Below, in pieces: positions 55,001 to 64,000 of a stretch of 64,000 nucleotides of DNA (within the stretch, counting starts at the first letter, position 1; every line of letters begins with the position of its first letter). A program made the translations under genes and the position numbers. The stretch spans positions 146,501 to 210,500 of the forward strand of contig JAMWET010000949.1 of assembly GCA_024036415.1 (NCBI GenBank), read 5' to 3'. Below the pieces are notes generated by a model, which had not been told where the DNA came from, made no database searches, and saw only the letters and a list, made by a program, of their open reading frames with translations. This stretch comes from Prochilodus magdalenae (lineage: Eukaryota > Chordata > Actinopteri > Characiformes > Prochilodontidae).

Positions 55001-58000
55001 TAGTTAGATTATAATAGGCCCAGGACAAACATATATAAGCCAACATCAGAGAGCAAACACTACCTAACATTGGTCATGTATCTATGACATTCGATTAAAC
55101 CAACACTGTAACGATTATATTAGCACTGGTAGGTGTATTGCTTTTTTAACTTACGTGACTAGCTGAAAGGCATTGTGAATAAGGTTGGCTCTGTCCTTGA
55201 AGCTCACAGCGCTGTGGTTCACACCCAGAAGTTCAATCAGGGCGCTCCATCCCTTAGTATCATAATCAATAATGTAGTAGCCATTCATATCTGTATTAAA
55301 CTTCACCCAGTCCACATCTTCATCCAGCACCAGAACATCTGAGAAGTGATTAAACAAATGCTACTGAACGGCACAGCTCCTTCACTCCATGGGCTGAACA
55401 ATGTCTTAAGGCAACTCATACCTGACTTTGTCTGTAGTATGTGCCTCATCTCATTGTTGGAGTGGCTTGTCTTGTAGGTCAAAGGAATGTGCCACAGGTA
55501 GCTGTTGAGAAGTTATGGTGTAAGACACTGCAGAAAGACTACAGAACGCTCGTAAACTGTGATGTGCAGGTAAGGCTATTAGGTTATTACCCAGCTTGCA
55601 TTGACTGCCACAGTGGGTCACTGGGTTGGATTGTCTTTAGGAAACGCTCTTGTTCAATGTAAAGTTTGGTTCCCTGGCGTTTCACGGTGACCAGAGGGAT
55701 GCCCTTCTGTAGGGTCCACGTGTACATCATCTTCTTCAGGTCTATATGTTCCCCAGCAAATCGATACTGCAGAACAAGCAATTCAACAAGCCGTAAATAC
55801 TTCAGTACCTCATCATTCCTCATACATGACATGCTTCTTGCGCTTATAGCATTTTGGTATATAAAAATCCAAGCTAGCATGAGCAGGACAGGGCCTACAG
55901 TAAGTGTGGACTGAACCATACAGCATTTTTGGTGGCCTGTGTGTCAGTATAGCAGAATTCTCCTGATGTAAAATCCTCTTCAGAGCAAGTCTGTGGAATA
56001 CAGAAATATAAATTACTTCACATTAGAAATCCGTCATTACCATGTTGGAGTTAATAATCACATATTACTGCTAAGGGCCCTACGTCTAATTGCCAAGAAG
56101 GTAATTACAGTCTCCTGGCTGAGGCCCCAGCCCCCATGATAACACAATGGAAGAAAAAAGGATGATTACTACATGGAAAACATAACTGCGATGGCACAAT
56201 TAAAAACATATTCATATTCAAACTGAATGGTCCTCAGTTATTTCATATTTTCTTAAATGATGTGATCCAGGAGACATCAACTTTACTCATTTTATTGGTT
56301 TTACTCATTTTAGTGTCAGCGATCTTTATTGTATTATAAAATGTACATGTTTTCCTTTTGCTCATGAAGGAATGTCTTTTTTTAACAATTGCATTGTATA
56401 TAGACAGTGAGAAAAATCTGTAATCCATGAACTGTTCCATAAGACATCTATGTCTGTGCTGTGTGTGAAGATATGACTGTATTTTCCACTTGCACAAGAA
56501 AATTAAAGAAAGAGTAAAAAAAGAAATTTGCCATTACAACATATTCCAGATTAAACAATGAGAAAATAGTAATTACATTGACCAAGCTGTCCCACAGATC
56601 CTCATTTTTGGCATTCCTGTATTTGAATTTCCTCAGGTACCTGACAATGCCACTCTGGAATACATCTTCTGTCAGGAAATGCCTGAGCATGTGTAGAATA
56701 CATGCCCCCTAAAACAACATGAACAAAATTAATCTCAAACCCCTAAAGGCCATGGGGGACAACGTTTTAGTTTCTCCCTTACAACTACATATTACGCACA
56801 TAGTAGTAGTCTTTATAGTAATTACTGACCATTGGACAATAAGCCAAGGGTCAAAGGGGTTGGGCAAATTCAATCCTGCAACAGCAATGGTGTAAATGAA
56901 GTTTTTTGTGGTTATTAGAACCATAATCTCACCTTGTCATAAGACACCGTGTCAAACATCTCCTTTATCTGAGTTGGGTTTTCTGCAGGACAGGAGATCG
57001 CCCTGGAGGAGTTGAGGGAATCCCGTCCAATAGCTGCGAAGCAGGTGTCCAACAAATAATCCTCCTAAAATTCAAACCACAATTGGCAGAAATGGACATA
57101 TATCATGTCCAACTTAAACATCAAAACAGAAGCTGTTAAAAAAGACTTTAAAAACGGGAACGTACCACTTTTAGTTGTGGATATGTGGCTTCAACAGACA
57201 CAAACTCCATATATCTCGCAAAGCCCTCATTAAGCCATATATCATTCCACCACTCCATAGTTACCAGGTTTCCAAACCACTATGGATGAAAAGACACAAT
57301 AAAGGTATAAAGGTCACAGAAAAGAGTGTGCTTATTCAGTTTACATTAGCACAGCTGTACCGTATGTATACAGTAATGAACACTGCAGTTGTAGTCTAAT
57401 TTTGGCTACTTGACTTTTATCTCACCCTGGCTTTGAGTCAAGATTCCAAATGGAGCTTTACCCGCCAGGGCGAAAGAAGCGCTAATGAGCATAAATACAT
57501 CCAGAGTTTCGTACTGAAGCTTAAAATGTCATCACCAATGTGAACATGCATGTATAATAGACATGCACATTCTTGGCCCAATCTAAACCCTAGTCACTGG
57601 ATCGTTGAGGTTTTCTGGCCCACCTTCTTCAGAGTCCATGTAGATTAAAGCAAAGCAGCACAGTGGCGCCATCTAGGCTGCTCATCAGGCATTTAGGGAT
57701 TCAGTATTTACAGTGTATGATTTTTACTGTAATCTGTCAAATACAGATTGACAATGCAGGATTTGCCAGTTTTCTTTGCTAAGCTTTTGCTGAAAGCATC
57801 TCCTGAAAATCTCTGAAGTGAGATCAACAACTGTGAAAGGTTTGAACATCTCGAAAGGCTCTGAGTCACCAAAATTCAGGCAAGCAGCCCATCCTTTCAA
57901 ATAATCTCAGCTGAGCATCTCTCAGCGATATGGACAGCGTAAGTAACATGGTCTTACAGGGAGTGAGTACAGTATTTTGGCTTGTAAAACCATGTACAAC

Positions 58001-61000
58001 ACTAACCTGATGAGCCAGCTCATGTCCAATTACCATGGTAACCCATAGTTTGTCTGAGGTGGATGAGACTTCAGGGTCATAGAGCAGAGACGTCTCCCTG
58101 TAGGTGGTCAGGCCCCAGTTCTCCATAGCTCCAGACTGAAAATCTGGAATGGCTATTAAATCTATACAAAAACAACAGAGACATATGCAATGAATGCAAA
58201 CACTGTTTTTAGCACAACATTAAAATACTAGATACTAAATACTAAATAAGACAAACAAATAACCTGTAGGTATTTACCTAGTTTTGGCAAAGGATAGTAG
58301 ATGTTGAAATATGTTTCATAAAACTCCAACAGCTTTACAGCAGCTTCAAGAGCATAGTGGGTTTGGTGCCACTTGTGAGGAACAGCGTAAATGGAAACCT
58401 AAGAAAGAGCAACTCTTTATTAACAGAGCACCAGAGCAGAGGAAAACACCCTTCAAAGTAGAAAAAGAACAACTGAGCATTAACTGGGAGCCCTACAAAT
58501 CTATAGTATGTCACACACTACTGTTCAAAAGTTTGGAAATTTTTTTTAGAAATATAAAACCAGTTCCACTGCAGAAACTGAAGTTGTATAACATGAAATG
58601 CTTCTCCAGTACAACCACAACCAGTGCAGTGCACAGATTTCTATATGACATCAACAATATGTAGGATATAATAACCTATATAGGCGTTTACATAGTATCT
58701 GGATACCGTATAAGCCTAATTGAAGAAATCACAGAACAATAGAACATTCTAATATGACAACGATATGAGTAACACTAAAAATTATGTTACAATAAAATTA
58801 ATATATAGAATTAATAGCATTTCAAAAATGTAGATCAAGCTCATAAACATGAATGTAAATAGATTATTTGATATACAGTATTAAGTAAACTCATTTATAG
58901 TAATTATAAGTAATTTATATAATGTTTTTTTTCCAATATGTTCAGCAAATGCGTACTGAAAGACATTTGTAGAAGATGTGTTAACTTACTTTTACTTAGA
59001 AAATCAATTAAACATGTAATTTTACCAGGGAGTATTCCAATATGACTGTAATTAATGATTACTGTATATAAAATGCTAATATGGCACATGATTCCATATG
59101 ATTCCAGATTAAATAATAGAGCATATGACAAATATAAGGCAATAAAACAAATAGTCAATCAATAATCAAGTGTTACTCAGACTGACAGACTAGCTGACTT
59201 ACATCAATTCCGGTCACGGTTCTCCTGCTGACAGACTTAAAATCACAGACGATAAAGGCCACCAGATAAGTGCTCATCTGCACACTCGCTTCAAACCGAT
59301 CCTCAAACAGACCGCCGTCTAGCTCCACCGTGCGCTCCTGAACAGGAGAAATCTCATATCAGTTTCAGAGAATTAGCATTTTGCTCTGCATGCTAGACAG
59401 TGTCTGTTTCATGAAGTGCTTCCAATATCCAGCTAAGGAAGGTTATTCCAATATGCTTTGTTAAAATTAAAGGGACATTTGTTTTAAAATTAGAGTTCAT
59501 TATGTTATTTGTTGTGTTATGAGATATTCTGTAGTGCAGCAGTATATTCCTCAGCCTCATTATATCATTTTCTACATCATCATTCAACCATTAGAAATCT
59601 CTATAGTTCTAGATCTAAAGGCTTATTAAGCCATCTGCAATGCTTACTAGCCTCAGTTCCCTCAGTTGATCATCAAGCTTTTGTTAAAGGAATAATTCAA
59701 CAGAAAAATTAGCAAGCTAAAAACAACAACAGCCTTCTCCTCTAGTATCCACCGAAAGCACTTAAAGTCTTTTAACATGTACCTTAACATCATCAAAAGA
59801 AGGACTTCCAGCCCTAAACCGCAGCACCGCTGCAGTTGGTGAATACATGTTAACAACTGATGTCATAGTTTTCGTTTTGGCAAAAGTTCATTAAGCTCAT
59901 TAAGAGATAACAGTACTGGTGGCATAATAAAAAGGGTTTATCATATTATCACTGCCATTTCAAAACCTTAATATTTATTGTTGTTTTGATTTTATTGCAC
60001 CTTTTGAAAGCAGCAGATGCCCTTAACACTATGTGAATATGTCATAACAGTTGAACCACCTGAATAGGAACAAAATCTCAAAAATCTAATAAAAAGGTAC
60101 AATAAAGATCAAAATTTTTGCTTGTCGGACAAAGTTGCCATTTAAGACCTAGAGCTTTTGTTACTAGAGCAGTCATAGTAAGCTATGGTTCAAATTAAGA
60201 TCAGTGATCAGGAGGTGCAAGATATTATTAGGACACCACGGATAGATATGTGGAAGTTGCAGTCTTACTACTGGCATATTGGAGAGAGCAATGTGTGACG
60301 GTCCCCTTCTAATCCGGACAGAGTAGTTGGCTTTGAAGATGGGCTCATCAAAACATGGAAAGGCCATTCGCGCAGAGGTAGGTTCAAAGTGGGTGGAAGC
60401 CAAAACCCTGCATTCAGGTGAGAATAACAACGTTACAGTTTAAACAGTTATTATTATCTTCTACTGTAACCTGCATCCCTCCCACACAAACCTCGTTTCT
60501 CCTTCCTTTGTCTTGTATGAACTCTTATAAAACCCAAAGAAACCATCACTCAACGCTGCACTAAATTCCAAGTACAGAAAGTACTTTTCTCCCGAGGTCA
60601 GGATCTTAGGAGAGAAGATGGCTATCTGCTCGTGAGGAGGGTACTCCAGAACGGGGAGTGCTTTGTCAAAGAGATGGGCTTCGCTCTCATCCAGAACAGT
60701 TGCTGCTGTGATCTCAAGACCCTTGCTGTGCAGAACCACCCAGTTTGTGTTGTTCTTCACATCGATCTCTATCTTGACAGAGCCATTGAACCTCAGCGTG
60801 GTGAGGTTGGGGTGGATTAACAGATGATAATGAATGGGAATGATGTAATTTGGAAGACGCAGTTTGCTCCAAGGGAAGGGGAGGCCATTGGTGGCCACAT
60901 GGATGTTTTCAGCTGTGGTGTTGCTGCTTTCAGACGAGAGGCATGCACTGGGCAGGGTCAGTGAGATTAAGGTCAAAAGTAAAGAGATAATGCTGGAAGA

Positions 61001-61006
61001 TGACAT
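52098..61006 (-). CDS. erap2: Endoplasmic reticulum aminopeptidase 2-like, 18 coding exons
   Basis: M1 zinc aminopeptidase expected in the ER lumen, where the family trims peptides for MHC class I. Exons (- strand): 61006-60492, 60407-60269, 59337-59203, 58398-58278, 58161-58007, 57279-57166, 57064-56933, 56708-56577, 55990-55922, 55766-55591, 55501-55422, 55338-55155, 54293-54137, 53654-53470, 53234-53073, 52714-52574, 52436-52355, 52244-52098 (TAA stop). All junctions are gt/ag and in phase; total 2826 nt, 941 aa. The first in-frame ATG gives a hydrophobic signal segment (residues 1 to about 25) ending in SACLSS. Motifs: GAMEN 314-318, HELAH 350-354, third zinc ligand E373, Tyr435. It is closer to ERAP2 than ERAP1 at [11 protein letters not shown]...[27 protein letters not shown] and [17 protein letters not shown]. 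The 69-nt exon 9 encodes a Cys-containing loop as in human ERAP2. Residue 178 is His where human ERAP2 has Asp and ERAP1 has Gln. The exon 1 donor (gtttgt) is weak. Confidence 0.93.
57166..58161 (-). other. erap2: erap2 catalytic exons
   Basis: Exon 58161-58007 encodes the GAMEN substrate-binding motif and the HELAH zinc core. Exon 57279-57166 encodes [20 protein letters not shown] with the third zinc ligand Glu. All catalytic residues of the family are intact, so the enzyme should be active. Confidence 0.95.
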
Positions 61007-61689
61007 GACTTTTGAATGGAACACCGATGACGTTTATGGTTTTGGTAAATGGTGGAAATAGTCGTAATGGCAGCTCCTTTCACATTCTTGGCTTGATGTC
61101 TTCTCAGAACTGGCAGTCAGTCCAACCTGAAGAAAGATGGAACAGGGTCAAAAACCATAAACACCACCCCCCACCACCCCAAGTCTACCTCTAAAAAACC
61201 TTACATGACAATTTTCCACCTTTTTTGAAGAATTAAATAGGCTGCTGTGTGTTCACATGGTAGAACGCATTCACTGGTCTTCTGGCATGGCACCCCACTG
61301 ACTGTATAACACTCCACTCACCCATTTACTGAGGAATAATGAGAAAACTAAAGACTAGGCCTGATATGTTGCTGCTAACTTTGTGATAAAATTAAATAAT
61401 ATAAAATAATGCTAAAGTAGGTTGAGTTAACTAATTTACAAAGTAAATTACTTTACAAAATAAATTTAAAAAGAAAAAATTGATCACGAATGTTGCACAA
61501 CTTTCCAATGACACTGGAGCTGGGCGGAAGGAGGTATGCTGGAGCCAGGGGTTTACTGGTGTCTTACAAAAGCTGGAGCTTAAGCAGTGCAGCTGCTTTA
61601 GACAGCATAATTCAAATAATGTCTATTCTCCAAGATGCACTGTGACACCTTCATGATCCACACTGCCACAGTTTTACATTGTAACAAAC

Positions 61690-62100
61690 ACAATTGAGTC
61701 ACATTATTATGACCAGAGTAATAATCCAGAGTAACCGCTGTGTGCAGCGCGGACAGCATTTGAGCTGGATGTGACTCAGAAAGGTCCTGGTAGGTTGCCA
61801 CAGGTATCTGGAGCCATGCTGACTGCAGTCCATCCCACAGCTGCTAAAGGGTGTGTGGGTGAGTGAACACAGTGATCGAGGTGGAGCCACAGATGCTCAA
61901 TTGGTTTTAAGTCTGGGGAATTCAGGGGGCCAGGGTAGTGCCTAGAAGTCTTGGTCATGCTCTTGCAACCAGTGTTGGACATTTCTATCCATATAACCCA
62001 TCAGCCCTAGTGAGAACAATCAGCATGTAAGGGGGTACCTGATCTGCAATGATGGGTTCATACCCAAATCAGGTGAGAGTGCCTTCAACGTGGATGCGTG
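61690..62100 (-). mobile_element. Decayed Tc1/mariner-type transposase fragment in the erap2 5' intron
   Basis: On the - strand an open stretch reads NSPDLKPIEHLW (around 61885-61925), the signature that surrounds the last catalytic Glu of Tc1/mariner DDE transposases. It is followed after a frame change by a C-terminal-like segment (QIPVATYQDL...). The start is missing, frames are broken and no inverted ends were found, so this is a dead remnant. Confidence 0.65.
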
Positions 62101-62464
62101 GGCCCAGAGAATTGCACAATAACGTGTCTTCCTTTATGAGCTACGCGCTCCTGCTGTTCAAAGTAGGATTAGTGTTCATAACAATGTAACTTGACTGTGT
62201 ATCACAATTTCACAATGCATTGCTTCCCCCCTATTAATCACTATTGGGCCCAGAACACACTGAGCCTCATAACGTTGGACCGCCCCCTTTGTTAACCTCT
62301 TGCTGCTCTAAATAGTGGTTTTATTCTTTGTTTTGCCTGAAATTCGCTGTTTAAAAACATAAACGTATAATATTTCCCCACCTGTGACATAATCAAAACT
62401 AAACAGACATCTTTACAGTGAGGCAAAGTCATTAAGCTACAACCAAAGACTTGAGAAAAATATA

Positions 62465-62979
62465 TTATTAAATGATATGATAAAAAGAACAGGGCTTAAC
62501 AGAAACCAAGGACAGTAACAAATACGTCAGTTATTTCAGATGGACTAGATCTACATGCAAACGGCTGTGCATGGTTGTGCCATTTCAGCCATGATATCTA
62601 CAGGCTGGCCTGTTACATTTGCAGCCTGAAGTTTTCCTATGGATGAAGCTTCATACTGAAACTTCAACAGTGTTTACATATTCCATCAAATTACTTAATG
62701 TCCTAAAATCAAGGGGAGGACAGTTTTCCATCAAACTAGTTCTTTTAAGGGGGGAACTTTCAGAAAGCTTGTGTGCAGCATAGGGAAACTACGGGCTGCA
62801 AATTTAACAGGCCAGCTTGTAGATATCATGGCTGAAATGGCACAACCATGCACAGCCATTTGCATGTACCTGAACAATGGATCTAGGCTGCTTTAGAGTC
62901 CACCTGAAATAACCGACCTATTTGTTACTGTCCTTGGTTTCTGTTAAGCCCTGTTCATTTCATTATATCATTTCATAAT
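62465..62979. mobile_element. Foldback / MITE-like element with ~200-bp inverted arms
   Basis: The left arm (about 62465-62670) and right arm (about 62760-62979) are inverted copies of each other. 'gaacagggcttaacagaaac' pairs with 'gtttctgttaagccctgttc', 'gcatggttgtgccatttcag' pairs with 'ctgaaatggcacaaccatgc', and 'gccatgatatctacaggctg' pairs with the right-arm 'cagcttgtagatatcatggc' with one mismatch. There is a ~90-bp spacer and no coding capacity. It lies in the putative first intron of erap2. Confidence 0.9.
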
Positions 62980-63099
62980 CCATGTCTTTCCTCTAGCACA
63001 TCACGTTGCTGCTCTTTACTTCCTTTGCTGATATCTAGTACAGTAGCAGTGGCACATACTGGTAAAGTAGACAATTCAGATCCCAGCAGGCTACAGCCG

Positions 63100-63560
63100 A
63101 ACAGTCGCCGCCATGACCGTGTAATATGACCCACACCGGGTGACAGATACAGTAAGGACAGTTGGTGTCCTTTCAGCTACGGCTTCATACTTGAAACGAG
63201 CAGAGTTTACAGCACGACTCGCGGTCCCGAGGAGCTCGAGACGGCAGCCCAAGACAATAAATGACCCCCAAAATCCGAGCGCCATGAGTTCAGTTTACCT
63301 GAGTTTCAGCTTCATCATGGTCTGGGCGCGAGCAGGCTGGCTTTCATTTTCTGTTTCTCGCGCGCGGCCCACACGGTCCCCCAGCGGCGCGCGCAGCAGC
63401 TGTCCGGCTGCTGACTGTATACAGGCTCAGAGAGCGCCCTCAGCAGCAGGAGCAGCAGCTTACACCACACGCTCAGAGACGAATGACTTGCAGAGCCCAC
63501 CGGGCTGTGTCCTGGCAGGACTGGGGGCTTGTTTGAAGAGCAGCTTTTGTGGACAGGCTG
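63100..63560 (-). promoter_or_regulatory. erap2: CpG-island-like block, likely erap2 promoter
   Basis: It contains many CpG pairs in an otherwise CpG-poor window, densest at 63325-63445 ('tctcgcgcgcggcccacacg', 'cagcggcgcgcgcagcagc'). It covers the candidate non-coding first exon with donor at 63298. No clear TATA box was seen. Open frames on either strand here have no conserved domain and are rejected. Confidence 0.5.
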
Positions 63561-63819
63561 GAGAGCTGCTCGGGCTGCTTTGTCATTTCACTGGTCACAT
63601 GGGACCGAGAGGAATTGTGTCATGGTGGCTAAAGGGGACCTCACAGATAAACAATGGCGGGGCTTTCCATAAAAATAGGAGAGTGTAGCCGTTTAAAATG
63701 TGCAACAAGGAACCACAGCTTATTCACTGATACTGACGCTGAGGTTATTATATGATCACTAATTTGGCCCCCAGTGAAAAGAAGCATCCTAACTCTAAAA
63801 TCTAATTCCTGTGACAGCT

Positions 63820-64000
63820 TAGAATAGAATAGAATAGAATAGAATAAAATAGAATAGAATAGAATAGAATAGAATAGAATCATTATTGTCATTCTACTTG
63901 CGTACAACGAAATTTAGTGCGACACTCTCCAAGAGAAAAACAACAATAACAATAGAAAGAGCAGAAATTATACAGGTAAGATATTTACATATTTACCCAT
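63820..64000 (-). repeat. (TAGAA)n microsatellite with LINE-like 3' end
   Basis: Pentamer AGAAT/TAGAA repeats (about 63821-63880, one AAAAT variant) run into 'cattattgtcattctacttg' and 'cgtacaacgaaattta'. That text resembles the 3' terminus of a fish non-LTR retrotransposon inserted on the - strand, with the pentamers as its tail. It runs to the window end. Confidence 0.6.

Larger units (their letters stand above)
61007..63510 (-). other. erap2: erap2 5' UTR: part-exon, intron and non-coding first exon
   Basis: A good acceptor (TTTCTTCAG|GTTGG) places the 5' edge of the ATG-containing exon at 61127. A donor CTCAG|gtaaac lies at 63298 downstream of a CpG-rich block, giving a candidate first exon of about 63299-63500. 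Joining them would create a 9-codon upstream open frame (MMKLKLRLD, stop) ahead of the main ATG. The intron holds a decayed transposase fragment and a foldback element. Exon pairing is inferred from splice signals alone. Confidence 0.4.

Noticed and set aside
61006..61024. An erap2 start at 61024
   Set aside because: The codon there is GTG on the - strand, not ATG. The first in-frame ATG is at 61006-61004 and gives a good signal peptide.
63091..63688. Open frames on both strands in the CpG-rich block, one with a Leu-rich start resembling a signal peptide
   Set aside because: GC-rich promoter DNA gives chance open frames. There are no conserved domains, and the region is better explained as the erap2 first exon and promoter.

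Overview
The window is vertebrate nuclear DNA, almost certainly from a ray-finned (teleost) fish. It is AT-rich and intron-rich with GT...AG splice sites, and it carries fish-type dispersed repeats: Tc1/mariner remnants, a tRNA-derived SINE with the conserved teleost 3' tail, LINE 3' tails and foldback elements. The repeat mix fits an otophysan fish (characin/catfish group), but that narrower placement is only an inference. There is no sign of bacterial genes, CRISPR arrays or operons. Three complete multi-exon genes could be assembled by hand from splice sites and reading phase.

Layout. 1-9 kb is gene-free and dominated by tandem repeats: a ~340 bp GT/GC tract and a very long (~5.7 kb) GAT-triplet array with internal higher-order structure. 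9-15.9 kb holds dispersed repeats, a long TA tract and a possible promoter or non-coding first exon. 15.9-23.7 kb (+ strand) is a urea transporter gene (slc14a2-like, 8 coding exons, 467 codons). Its fourth intron contains a pentanucleotide array, and its fifth exon is flanked by two copies of a ~585 bp repeat. 24-33.4 kb holds two recognisable DNA-transposon remnants and simple repeats, with no gene. 33.5-47.6 kb (- strand) is lnpep (IRAP, leucyl-cystinyl aminopeptidase; 18 coding exons, 1017 codons). 47.6-52.1 kb is the short gap to the next gene and includes a 45-bp minisatellite. 52.1-61.0 kb (- strand) is an ER aminopeptidase gene, erap2-like (18 coding exons, 941 codons), with a probable non-coding first exon in a CpG-rich block near 63.3-63.5 kb.

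How the genes relate. lnpep and erap2 are paralogous M1 zinc aminopeptidases of the oxytocinase subfamily. They lie head-to-tail in the same relative order and orientation as human ERAP2 and LNPEP. Eleven corresponding coding exons have identical lengths, the visible trace of an old tandem duplication. In mammals ERAP2 trims peptides in the ER for MHC class I, and LNPEP acts in endosomes and at the cell surface (cross-presentation, vasopressin/oxytocin cleavage). The urea transporter is functionally unrelated and on the opposite strand. The points most worth follow-up are the His in ERAP2 where human ERAP1 has Gln and ERAP2 has Asp, the structured GAT array, the minisatellite just upstream of lnpep, and the repeat duplication around a urea-transporter exon.
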